Source: Mycobacteriaceae bacterium
GTDB lineage: Bacteria; Actinomycetota; Actinomycetes; Mycobacteriales; Mycobacteriaceae
Direction of reading: 5' to 3'
DNA length: 9,246 nt
Assembly: GCA_013362555.1 (NCBI GenBank)
Contig: JABFVX010000513.1
Location: forward strand, 1-9,246
The notes under the pieces are model-generated. The model worked only from the letters and a program-made list of their open reading frames with translations, searched no databases and was not told where the DNA came from. The position numbers were made by a program, and so were the translations under genes. Below, piece by piece: positions 1 through 6,130 of this stretch; position 1 is the first letter of the stretch; each line of letters begins with the position of its first letter.

Positions 1-61
1 AGCCCAGGCCCGCCGCGGTCGCGGCCGCCAGCGCCCCGACCAGAATCAGTACCGCCGTCAC
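1..61 (-). CDS. 5' end of a probable thioredoxin-like membrane protein (partial, runs off the left edge)
   Basis: Reading the minus strand from the GTG at 61 gives about 20 residues: a short start (MTAVLILVGALAAA) and then Ala/Gly-rich hydrophobic sequence, typical of an N-terminal membrane anchor. A GGAGG ribosome site lies 5 nt upstream of this GTG (around 66-70), which favours it over the GTG at 67, which overlaps the site. In the M. tuberculosis order recalled for this block, the gene downstream of the lmeA homologue on the same strand is a small thioredoxin-like protein (ThiX, Rv0816c), and position and orientation fit. The catalytic CxxC region would lie outside the window, so the identity is inference from synteny and the hydrophobic start only. 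Confidence 0.45.
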   Translation of the reverse strand, partial: MTAVLILVGALAAATAAGLG

Positions 62-81
62 GTCCACCTCCGCGCAGTCTT

Positions 82-139
82 ACACCCGTATCACGCGTTT
101 ACACCCGCAGCTGCGGGTGTAAACGCGTGATACGGGTGT
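82..139. terminator. 58-bp perfect palindrome after lmeA, probable terminator stem
   Basis: Positions 82-110 are the exact reverse complement of 111-139, with no mismatch and no spacer (centre between 110 and 111, CAGCTG). It begins 3 nt after the lmeA stop codon (143-145) and ends about 12 nt before the ribosome site of the next minus-strand gene. Each arm contains the word ACACCCG twice (82-88 and 101-107), 19 nt apart. There is no T-run after the stem on either side. Position suggests a factor-dependent or tractless terminator; transcript stabilisation or a protein-binding palindrome are alternatives. Confidence 0.7.
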
Positions 140-142
140 CAG

Positions 143-970
143 TCATGGGTGCTGTAGTTGGTCCAGTTTGAGGGTGAGCCGCTTGCCCGCCCCGGAGAGG
201 ATGATCTGGCCGCCGTGTGCGCCGACTGTCGTCGGGGCCAGGCCGAACGGCAGCGGCGGGAAGTCGATGACCTTGCTGAACCGCGCCAGCACCCCGGGCA
301 GGTCGGCGTCCGGCACCGGGGTGTCCGGCCTGCCCAGCCTGCCCACGTAGAGCTGGTCGGCGACGATGCGGATGCGGCCGTTCTCCAGCACCAGCCGCGC
401 CTGCACGCTGACGCGCTGGGTGGTGCCTGCGGCGCCGTCGGTCTGCGCCACCGGCACGTCGCCCGCGGTGCCGCCGCTGATCGGCACCGTGCCCATCAGC
501 ACGATCGGTCCCGCGGTGGTCATCCCGGAGCCGCCCGAGCCGCCGGAGCCGTCCGACTTGTCCGCGGGCGGGGTCGAGACTTGCAGGTCGGAGATTCCGA
601 GCAGGTGGCCGAGCGCGGTCGGGTCGATGAAGATGCTGGCGTCGACGCCGCCCGCCGTGACCGTGCGCACGCTGCCGTCGAGCAGTTTGGACAGCGGCAT
701 CTGCACATCGCGCAGGTGCGCGACCACATACATGCCGCCGACGATGTCCGGGCGCATCTCGCGGGCCCGGATCTCGATGTCGCGGTAGTTGTCCCGACCG
801 ACTTGCGCGAGGAAGGGGAATCCGTGGATGGTGACGGCCGGGTCCGCGTTCAGGTCTGCGCCCGCGCGCACCGCCCGGGACACCCGGTATTCCGCGTAGG
901 CCGCGGCGCTGAAATCGACCAGCACCGCCAGTCCGACCAGAAACGCCAGACCCACGATCACTCTGCGCAT
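143..970 (-). CDS. lmeA: LmeA-type phospholipid-binding protein (DUF2993 family)
   Basis: The product is 275 residues. Residues 4-25 are a hydrophobic anchor or uncleaved signal, followed by YAEYRVSRAVR and the TIHGFPFLAQV segment typical of the DUF2993/LmeA family. In mycobacteria LmeA is a periplasmic lipid-binding protein needed for full mannan elongation of lipomannan and lipoarabinomannan; that role is carried over by homology. A Gly/Ser-rich stretch at residues 139-149 separates the two halves of the fold and looks like a flexible surface insertion. The gene is divergent from glnR, as recalled in M. tuberculosis (Rv0817c/Rv0818). The ATG at 970 is chosen because the hydrophobic segment starts right after it. 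No Shine-Dalgarno sequence precedes it, and a TACGCT -10 sits 7 nt upstream, so the message may be leaderless. The stop is followed 3 nt later by the 58-bp palindrome. Confidence 0.85.
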   Translation of the reverse strand: MRRVIVGLAFLVGLAVLVDFSAAAYAEYRVSRAVRAGADLNADPAVTIHGFPFLAQVGRDNYRDIEIRAREMRPDIVGGMYVVAHLRDVQMPLSKLLDGSVRTVTAGGVDASIFIDPTALGHLLGISDLQVSTPPADKSDGSGGSGGSGMTTAGPIVLMGTVPISGGTAGDVPVAQTDGAAGTTQRVSVQARLVLENGRIRIVADQLYVGRLGRPDTPVPDADLPGVLARFSKVIDFPPLPFGLAPTTVGAHGGQIILSGAGKRLTLKLDQLQHP

Positions 971-977
971 GCGCGCC

Positions 978-983
978 AGCGTA
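978..983 (-). promoter_or_regulatory. Candidate -10 for a leaderless lmeA transcript
   Basis: On the minus strand TACGCT (TAnnnT, the actinobacterial -10 core) is followed by 7 nt and then the lmeA ATG. This spacing would place the transcription start at the start codon, in line with the missing ribosome site. No convincing -35 is visible. Confidence 0.35.
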
Positions 984-1038
984 GTCGGTCGCCACGCGCG
1001 CGCTGCAGGCTGCGCGGCTGCCCGGGACGCCCAACAGC

Positions 1039-1044
1039 TACGCT
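1039..1044 (+). promoter_or_regulatory. Candidate -10 for glnR
   Basis: TACGCT lies 42 nt upstream of the glnR GTG and 26 nt upstream of its AAGGAAGGAGG ribosome site. It is the best -10-like hexamer in the 116-bp lmeA/glnR divergent gap. No good -35 lies 16-18 nt before it, so this is a weak call. Confidence 0.3.
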
Positions 1045-1086
1045 AAGCGCGAGTTACCCGTGCGTCGGTTAAGGAAGGAGGGCTTC

Positions 1087-1833
1087 GTGGAGCTACTCCT
1101 GCTCACGTCCGACCCGGATCCGGAGGCGGTGCTTCCCGCGCTGTCCCTGCTGCCGCACACAGTGCGCCCCGCGCCTGCCGAGGTGTCGTCGCTCCTCGAG
1201 GCCGGTTCCGCGGACGTGGCGCTTGTCGACGCCCGAACGGACCTGGCCGCCGCGCGCGGTCTGTGCAGGCTGCTCGGCAGCACCGGGTCCGCGGTTCCGG
1301 TCGTCGCGGTGCTGACCGAGGGCGGGCTCGTCGCCGTCAACGCGGACTGGGGCCTGGGCGACATCCTGCTGCCCGCCACCGGCCCCGCCGAACTCGACGC
1401 GCGGCTGCGGCTGCTGGTGGCCCGCACCGGCGGCCCCGCCCGCCAGGAGGCAGCGGGCAAGATCACCCTGGGTGAGCTCGTGATAGACGAGAGCACCTAC
1501 ACCGCGCGCCTGCGCGGGCGCCCGCTCGACCTGACCTACAAGGAATTCGAGCTGCTCAAGTACCTCGCGCAGCACGCAGGCCGAGTGTTCACCCGGGCCC
1601 AGCTGCTGCAAGAGGTCTGGGGCTACGACTTCTTCGGCGGCACCCGCACGGTCGACGTCCACGTCCGGCGCCTGCGCGCCAAGCTTGGCGGCGAATACGA
1701 ATCGCTCATCGGCACCGTCCGCAACGTCGGCTACAAAGCGGTGCGCCCCACCCGCGCCGCCAAAGGCCCCGACACGGTCACCTTCCCCGAAGAAGAAGAC
1801 CAGGAAACCACGGCAGGCGAACCGTACGTCTAG
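1087..1833 (+). CDS. glnR: GlnR, OmpR-family regulator of nitrogen metabolism
   Basis: The product is 248 residues. The N-terminal receiver-like domain (about 1-112) carries D48 in the motif LVDAR. The C-terminal winged helix (about 126-219) has the characteristic stretches LTYKEFELLKYL (149-160), VFTRAQLLQEVWGYDF (167-182), TVDVHVRRLRAKLG (188-201) and GTVRNVGYKAV (209-219). GlnR is the global activator and repressor of nitrogen genes in actinomycetes and is known as an atypical response regulator whose dimer forms without aspartate phosphorylation and which has no partner kinase; none is encoded here. The GTG at 1087 is chosen over an in-frame ATG at 1060 because AAGGAAGGAGG (1071-1081) sits 5 nt before it and homologues start with the same MELLLLTS. 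mshD follows after 38 nt, probably cotranscribed. The last 25 or so residues form an acidic tail. Confidence 0.93.
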   Translation: MELLLLTSDPDPEAVLPALSLLPHTVRPAPAEVSSLLEAGSADVALVDARTDLAAARGLCRLLGSTGSAVPVVAVLTEGGLVAVNADWGLGDILLPATGPAELDARLRLLVARTGGPARQEAAGKITLGELVIDESTYTARLRGRPLDLTYKEFELLKYLAQHAGRVFTRAQLLQEVWGYDFFGGTRTVDVHVRRLRAKLGGEYESLIGTVRNVGYKAVRPTRAAKGPDTVTFPEEEDQETTAGEPYV

Positions 1834-1871
1834 CAACAGGCGCTAGGGCTTTGGACGAAGGAGATCGCGGT

Positions 1872-2723
1872 GTGACTTGGCAGGATGAGGTGCGCGCGGT
1901 GGCGGCGGCGGCGGCCGCCGCCGATGGCATCGCGGCTTCGGACGATCTGCTCCGGGCGCTCGGCGGGCCGGACGGCCACATTCTGCGCTGGATAGCCGGC
2001 GCGCTCGGCGGCTATGCGCACGTCGCCCCGGCGCACGGCGAACACCCGGCGGTGGCGGAAGTCGTCGTGGCCCCCGGCTTCCGCGGCCGCGGGCTGGGAA
2101 CCGACCTGGTCGCTGCTGCGCTGGATCAAGGCGGCGACGGAGCCCGGGTGTGGGCACACGGCGATCTGCCCGCAGCCCGGGCGGTCGCGGCGCGGCTGGG
2201 ACTGCACTCCGCCCGGGACCTGCTGCAACTGCGCAGGTCGCTGACCGACCCCGCCTTGCCGAGCCTGCACGTGCCGGACGGCGTCGTGCTGCGGACCTAC
2301 GCGGGCCCGCAGGACGACGCCGAGTTGCTGCGAGTGAACAACGCCGCGTTCAGCTGGCATCCGGAACAGGGCGGCTGGACCGCCGCCGACATCGAGGCCC
2401 GCAGACAAGAGCCTTGGTTCGACCCCGACGGCCTGTTCCTGGCCGCGGCCCCGGATGGCCGCCTGCTCGGATTCCATTGGACCAAGGTGCATTACGACGA
2501 AGCGACACCTGTCGGCGAAGTCTACGTGGTTGCGGTGGACCCCGTCGCGCACGGCCGCGGCCTCGGTGCGTTCCTGACCCTCGCCGGCCTGCACCACCTC
2601 CACGCTCGCGGCTTGCCCGAGGTCCTGCTGTACGTCGAGGGCGACAACACCCGCGCCCTGCGCACCTACGACCGCCTGGCGTTCACCCGCTACCGCACCG
2701 ACCGCGCATACGCTCGAAATTAG
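1872..2723 (+). CDS. mshD: Mycothiol synthase (MshD), tandem GNAT acetyltransferase
   Basis: MshD acetylates Cys-GlcN-Ins with acetyl-CoA, the final step of mycothiol synthesis. The 283-residue product has two GNAT domains. The first has the acetyl-CoA motif VVVAPGFRGRGLG (64-76); the second has VVAVDPVAHGRGLG (219-232), and the family-typical NNAAFSWHPEQGGW segment lies at 156-169. The second domain keeps the intact active-site region and ends with a GDNTRALRTYDRLAFTRYRTD stretch common in GNAT C-termini. The GTG at 1872 is preferred over the in-frame TTG at 1851 because the GAAGGAGA ribosome site (about 1857-1864) lies just upstream of it and inside the longer reading. At 283 residues it is slightly shorter than the M. 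tuberculosis protein (about 315). The run of alanines at 11-17 is encoded by a GC-rich repeat and has no obvious function. Confidence 0.93.
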   Translation: MTWQDEVRAVAAAAAAADGIAASDDLLRALGGPDGHILRWIAGALGGYAHVAPAHGEHPAVAEVVVAPGFRGRGLGTDLVAAALDQGGDGARVWAHGDLPAARAVAARLGLHSARDLLQLRRSLTDPALPSLHVPDGVVLRTYAGPQDDAELLRVNNAAFSWHPEQGGWTAADIEARRQEPWFDPDGLFLAAAPDGRLLGFHWTKVHYDEATPVGEVYVVAVDPVAHGRGLGAFLTLAGLHHLHARGLPEVLLYVEGDNTRALRTYDRLAFTRYRTDRAYARN

Positions 2724-2756
2724 CTGATTGGAAGGGTTGACAGGTGTGAGCTAATT
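2718..2756. repeat. Weak inverted repeat overlapping the mshD stop
   Basis: AATTAGCT (2718-2725) pairs with AGCTAATT (2749-2756) across a 23-nt loop. It is AT-rich for this genome and spans the mshD stop codon. It could be a weak terminator or a binding site upstream of the pstS PHO box; it may also be chance. Confidence 0.2.
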
Positions 2757-2766
2757 ACCTCCGGTT

Positions 2767-2788
2767 GTTCACCGGGCGTTCACAAAGG
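2767..2788 (+). promoter_or_regulatory. PHO box (two 11-nt direct repeat units) upstream of pstS
   Basis: GTTCACCGGGC (2767-2777) is followed directly by GTTCACAAAGG (2778-2788). Contiguous 11-nt units starting GTTCA match the actinomycete PhoP box recalled as G(G/T)TCAYYYR(G/C)G and the GTTCACC half-sites of mycobacterial RegX3. It lies 109 nt upstream of the pstS start. A TAGCTA at 2799-2804 begins 10 bp after the box, the spacing expected when a PHO box replaces the -35. The expected effect is induction of pstSCAB at low phosphate. Confidence 0.75.
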
Positions 2789-2792
2789 CGGG

Positions 2793-2806
2793 GGTAGCTA
2801 GCTACC
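2793..2806. promoter_or_regulatory. 14-bp perfect palindrome covering the putative pstS -10
   Basis: GGTAGCTAGCTACC is self-complementary and contains two overlapping TAGCTA hexamers (2795-2800 and 2799-2804), either of which could be the -10 following the PHO box. A palindrome on the core promoter could also be an operator for a dimeric repressor. Confidence 0.4.
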
Positions 2807-2830
2807 GGCCCGGCCTACGTTTCCTAATTG

Positions 2831-2846
2831 AGCGGCGATCGCCGCT
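2831..2846. repeat. 16-bp perfect palindrome in the pstS leader
   Basis: AGCGGCGATCGCCGCT is a perfect palindrome; as RNA it can form a 6-bp GC-rich stem with a GATC tetraloop. It lies inside the predicted 5' untranslated region, about 50 nt before the pstS start. A second small stem, CGGTTC (2858-2863) with GAACCG (2875-2880), lies between it and the ribosome site CGGAGGA (2886-2892). Confidence 0.4.
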
Positions 2847-2897
2847 GGGAACGAATGCGGTTCTGATGAGGCCGGAACCGAACACCGGAGGACATAC

Positions 2898-4025
2898 GTG
2901 AAGCTCATCCGTCACGGCGCCGTCGTCGGCGCCGTCGCCATCAGTGCTTTCGGCCTGGTGGCCTGCGGCAGCGACAACAACAGCACCAGTTCCGGCGCGA
3001 CGGGCTCGGCCATCGCCAACTCGACGGCGTCCTGCGAGGGCAAGGCCAACTTGTCCGGCGCGGGCTCCTCGGCGCAGAAGAACGCGATGGACGCGTTCAC
3101 CAAGGCCTACATCGCGGCCTGCCAGAGCAAGGGCAAGTCGGTCAACGTGGCCTACAACGCCAGCGGCTCCGGCGACGGCCGCAGCCAGTTCGTCAACAGC
3201 CAGGTCGACTTCGCGGGCTCCGACTCGGCCATCAAGGAAGACCAGGCCGTCAAGGCCAAGCAGCGCTGCAACGGCAACGAGGCCTGGAACATCCCGCTGG
3301 TGTTCGGCCCGGTAGCGCTGGCCTACAACATCGAGGGCGTCGACAACCTGGTGCTGAACGGGGAGGTCACCGCCAAGATCTTCCACGGCGCCGTCACCAA
3401 GTGGAACGACCCCGCGATCGCCGCGCTGAACGGCGGCGTCGCGCTGCCCGACAAGGAGATCGCGGTGTTCAGCCGCTCCGACTCCTCGGGCACCACCGAC
3501 AACTTCCAGCAGTACCTGGCCGCGTCGAGCAAGGGCGCCTGGCCCGCCGCCGACACCGGCTCCGACTTCAAGGGCAAGGGTTCCGGCGCCAAGGGTTCGG
3601 CGGGCGTCGCCCAGGCCGTCGCGGGCACCCCGTACTCGATCACCTACGTCGAGAAATCCTTCGCCGACCAGAACAAGCTGACAGTGGCCCGCATCGACTC
3701 CGGCTCCGGCCCGGTCGCGCTGAGCAACGACGCGGTGGCCAAGGCCATCACGGCGACCAAGGTCAAGCACGAGGGGAGCCTGGACCTGGCCCTGGACCTG
3801 AAATCCACCTACGCCTCCAGCGAGGCCGGCGTCTACCCGCTGATCCTGGCCACCTACGAAGTCGTCTGCTCCAAGGGCTACCAGCCCGAGGTCGGCTCCG
3901 CGGTGAAGTCCTTTCTGACCAGCGCGGTCAACGAGGGCCAGCAGGGCCTGGACAAGCTCGGCTACGTGCCGCTGCCGGACGCCTTCAAGTCGAAGGTCGT
4001 CGCCTCCATCAACGCCATCGGCTGA
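2898..4025 (+). CDS. pstS: PstS, phosphate-binding lipoprotein of the Pst ABC transporter
   Basis: This 375-residue protein binds inorganic phosphate outside the membrane and hands it to PstCA. It has a lipoprotein signal with lipobox LVAC and the acylated cysteine at C23, followed by a Ser/Gly/Asn-rich tether (about 24-50). Phosphate-contact stretches of the PstS family are visible in order: GAGSSAQ (54-60), SGSGDGRSQF (89-98), DFAGSDSA (104-111) and RSDSSGTTDNF (193-203). The GTG at 2898 follows CGGAGGA (2886-2892) by 5 nt. The gene opens the pst operon; its upstream PHO box points to induction at low phosphate. A 59-nt gap and a coding-region hairpin separate it from full expression of pstC, which would fit a need for more PstS than channel. 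Codon use is very uniform and GC-rich (AAC, GAC, GGC), as expected for a strongly expressed gene. Confidence 0.95.
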   Translation: MKLIRHGAVVGAVAISAFGLVACGSDNNSTSSGATGSAIANSTASCEGKANLSGAGSSAQKNAMDAFTKAYIAACQSKGKSVNVAYNASGSGDGRSQFVNSQVDFAGSDSAIKEDQAVKAKQRCNGNEAWNIPLVFGPVALAYNIEGVDNLVLNGEVTAKIFHGAVTKWNDPAIAALNGGVALPDKEIAVFSRSDSSGTTDNFQQYLAASSKGAWPAADTGSDFKGKGSGAKGSAGVAQAVAGTPYSITYVEKSFADQNKLTVARIDSGSGPVALSNDAVAKAITATKVKHEGSLDLALDLKSTYASSEAGVYPLILATYEVVCSKGYQPEVGSAVKSFLTSAVNEGQQGLDKLGYVPLPDAFKSKVVASINAIG

Positions 4026-4052
4026 CTTCGGAAGGCAGGTGTTTCGACCCCC

Positions 4053-4088
4053 ATGTTCGCGATCACAATAAGGATTGAAAGCGCATGA
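4053..4088 (+). other. Possible 11-codon mini-ORF overlapping the pstC start
   Basis: ATG at 4053 opens a frame reading MFAITIRIESA and stops at TGA 4086-4088. The stop overlaps the pstC ATG (4085) as ATGA, the same arrangement as the pstC/pstA junction. It could couple translation of pstC to a leader peptide. Ribosome site support is poor (GAAGG at 4031-4035 is 17 nt away), and the pstC ribosome site AAGGA lies inside it. A short frame of this length is easily chance. Confidence 0.15.
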
Positions 4089-5176
4089 CCGACGCGCCTG
4101 CCCGCCCACGCACCCCCGGCTCCGAATCTGGAGCCGGGGGTGCGGGGGGTTCCACTGCCGGGACCATCGACACCCCCCGGGAGGAAACCATCGCCGGTTC
4201 GTCCACCCTCGAAACCCCAGCCGACGCCCGCTCCGCTCTGCGCGGAGGCGGCTCGCACCGTCTCGGGGACCTCGTCTTCCGGTCGGCCGCGACCGGGGCC
4301 GCCGGGTTCATCACCGTCGTGATCGCGGCCATCGGGCTGTTCCTGATATGGCGGGCGGTCCCCGCGCTGCGGCGAAATTCGGTGAACTTCCTGTTCAGCT
4401 CGGAATGGTCGACCACCGACACCGCGCACATGGCCTTCGGCGTGCTCGACCTGCTGCAGCTGACGATTCTGGTGTCGCTGTTCGCCCTGGTGATCGCCAT
4501 GCCAGTGGCGCTGGGCATCGCGATCTTCCTGACGTCGTACGCGCCGAAGCGCATCGCGCGGCCGCTGGCCTACATGATCGACCTGCTGGCCGCGGTGCCC
4601 TCGGTGGTGTACGGACTCTGGGGCCTGCTCGTGTTCGCGCCCGCCATCCGGCCGGCCTCGGTGTGGCTCAACGAGCACCTGGACTGGCTGTTCCTGTTCA
4701 AGACCCAGCCGCTGACCTCCGTCGCGGGCGGCGGAACCGTGTTCACGGCAGGCATCGTGCTCGCGGTGATGATTCTGCCGATCATCACCGCCGTCACCCG
4801 GGAGGTCTTCACCCAGACGCCGGTGATGCACATCGAGGCGGCGCTGGCGCTCGGCGCCACCCGCTGGGAAGTGGTGCGGACCACGGTCATTCCGTTCGGC
4901 AAGTCCGGCTACGTCTCCGGGTCGATGCTCGGCCTGGGCCGTGCGCTCGGCGAGACCATGGCGCTGTACCTGATCCTGCGCACGAGCTCGGCGAAGTTCG
5001 ACTGGTCGCTGTTCGACGGCGGTTCGACGATCGCCTCGAAGATCGCGCTGGGCTACGCCGAATTCAACAGCCAGATCCAGGCAGGCGCGTACATCGCGGC
5101 GGGCCTGGTCCTGTTCGTCCTCACCTTCGCCGTCAACGCCGCGGCGCGGGCCGTGATAGCGGGGAAGCGCGCATGA
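4085..5176 (+). CDS. pstC: PstC, phosphate ABC transporter permease
   Basis: PstC is one of the two membrane subunits that form the phosphate channel. The 363-residue product has about six hydrophobic segments (around 72-90, 118-138, 162-188, 221-238, 281-297 and 331-350). It has the EAA loop that contacts PstB at 251-275, beginning EAALALGATRWEVV and ending VIPFGKSG, then GLGRALGETMA (283-293), which is typical of PstC. The first 63 residues are a hydrophilic, Gly/Ser/Thr-rich cytoplasmic tail with no recognised domain. The ATG at 4085 has AAGGA (4070-4074) 10 nt upstream and no later in-frame start is attractive. It follows pstS by 59 nt and overlaps pstA by 4 nt (ATGA). Codons 9-20 form a perfect 15-bp hairpin (see 4109-4144). 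Confidence 0.94.
   Translation: MTDAPARPRTPGSESGAGGAGGSTAGTIDTPREETIAGSSTLETPADARSALRGGGSHRLGDLVFRSAATGAAGFITVVIAAIGLFLIWRAVPALRRNSVNFLFSSEWSTTDTAHMAFGVLDLLQLTILVSLFALVIAMPVALGIAIFLTSYAPKRIARPLAYMIDLLAAVPSVVYGLWGLLVFAPAIRPASVWLNEHLDWLFLFKTQPLTSVAGGGTVFTAGIVLAVMILPIITAVTREVFTQTPVMHIEAALALGATRWEVVRTTVIPFGKSGYVSGSMLGLGRALGETMALYLILRTSSAKFDWSLFDGGSTIASKIALGYAEFNSQIQAGAYIAAGLVLFVLTFAVNAAARAVIAGKRA
4109..4144 (+). promoter_or_regulatory. Strong GC-rich hairpin within the first codons of pstC
   Basis: Positions 4109-4123 and 4130-4144 are exact reverse complements (15 bp, almost all G-C, including a run of five C-G pairs) around the 6-nt loop GAATCT. It starts 24 nt after the pstC ATG and encodes the low-complexity Pro/Gly/Ser/Ala tail, so the protein places little constraint on the sequence. 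A stem this strong just behind the start codon could slow early elongation, protect the 3' end of a processed pstS message, or act as a partial terminator. Which of these applies is inference. Confidence 0.6.
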
Positions 5177-6096
5177 CCGAAACTGCCAATGCGACAACCG
5201 ATCTCGACCGACCGGTGAAGACGAACGTCTTCCAGGGCGTGAGCCTGCGCCGCAAGGCGACCGACTGGACCGCGACCGTGCTGGTGACCGCGGCGGTGGT
5301 GGTCGCGCTGGTGCCGCTGGCCTGGGTGCTGATCACCGTCGTCGCCAAGGGCCTGCCCGCGCTCACCAGCGCCACCTGGTTCAGCCACTCGCTCAGCGGC
5401 CTGGCCTCCGACGACAAGGGCGGCGGCATCTACCACGCGTTGGTCGGCACGCTGGCTCAGGGCCTGATGTGCGCCGTCATCGCGATCCCGCTGGGCATTC
5501 TGGTGGCGATCTACCTGGTGGAGTACTCCACCGGGGGGCGGCTGGGCAAACTCACCACGTTCATGGTGGACATTCTCAGCGGCGTGCCGTCGATCGTCGC
5601 GGCGCTGTTCATTTACGCGCTGTGGATCGCCACCTTCGGCTTCCCGAAATCGTCACTGGCGGTGGCTCTGGCGCTGGTGCTGCTGATGGTGCCGGTCGTC
5701 GTGCGCAGCACCGAGGAGATGCTGCGCATCGTGCCCCAGGACCTGCGGGAGGCGGCGTACGCGCTCGGGGTGCCCAAGTGGAAGACCATCGTGCGCATCG
5801 TGCTGCCGACCGCGCTGCCCGGCGTCATCACCGGCGTGATGCTCGCCGTGGCCCGCGTCCTCGGCGAGGCGTCGCCGCTGCTGATCCTGGTCGGCTACGC
5901 GCCGTTCATCAACTACGACCTGAGCAAGGGCGAGATGGGCACGCTGCCCGGCGTCATGGTGGACCAGATGAACAACCCGAGCGACGTCGGCTCGTGGCGG
6001 ATCTGGGGGGCGGCGCTCACGCTGATCCTGGTGATCGCCGTGCTGAACATCCTGGCCAAGGTCATCGGCCACTTCTCCCAGGTGCGGTCCAAGTAG
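5173..6096 (+). CDS. pstA: PstA, phosphate ABC transporter permease
   Basis: PstA is the second channel subunit. The ATG at 5173 overlaps the pstC stop (ATGA), the usual sign of translational coupling and fixed PstC:PstA stoichiometry. The frame is open far upstream, but that part is only an out-of-frame shadow of pstC. The product is 307 residues with about six hydrophobic segments, beginning around 34-57 and ending around 278-297. The EAA loop is at 191-214 (LREAAYALGVPKWKTI, then the IVLPTALPG segment), and LSGVPSIV lies at 135-142, as in PstA proteins. VARVLGEASPLLI (226-238) matches the PstA-specific version of the PstC GRALGETM motif. pstB follows after 34 nt. Confidence 0.94.
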   Translation: MTETANATTDLDRPVKTNVFQGVSLRRKATDWTATVLVTAAVVVALVPLAWVLITVVAKGLPALTSATWFSHSLSGLASDDKGGGIYHALVGTLAQGLMCAVIAIPLGILVAIYLVEYSTGGRLGKLTTFMVDILSGVPSIVAALFIYALWIATFGFPKSSLAVALALVLLMVPVVVRSTEEMLRIVPQDLREAAYALGVPKWKTIVRIVLPTALPGVITGVMLAVARVLGEASPLLILVGYAPFINYDLSKGEMGTLPGVMVDQMNNPSDVGSWRIWGAALTLILVIAVLNILAKVIGHFSQVRSK

Positions 6097-6130
6097 ACCG
6101 CTCGTCCGCTGAACTGACAAGGACCGCAAA

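Noticed and set aside
1590..1601. GTTCACCCGGG in glnR, and a similar word in mshD near 2681, as PHO boxes
   Set aside because: Each is a single unit inside coding sequence without a second unit 11 nt away, and both encode conserved residues.
2737..2742. TTGACA as a -35 for pstS
   Set aside because: No -10-like hexamer lies 16-18 nt downstream; the nearest TAATTA is only about 9 nt away. The PHO box promoter further on explains the region better.
2862..2884. CTGATGAG followed by GAAC before pstS, resembling a hammerhead ribozyme core
   Set aside because: Stem II would be only 2 bp, the conserved GAAA is GAAC, and there is no NUH cleavage site with flanking stems I and III.
4075..5172. Plus-strand open frame running in front of pstA in the same frame
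   Set aside because: This part overlaps pstC out of frame and reads as low-complexity Arg/Gly; PstA itself begins at the ATG at 5173 that overlaps the pstC stop.
2802..5197. Two long minus-strand open frames (435 and 411 codons) opposite pstS and pstC
   Set aside because: They are shadows of GC-rich genes with clear family motifs on the plus strand; the translations are Arg/Gly/Ala/Asp-rich with no recognisable domain and the two overlap each other.
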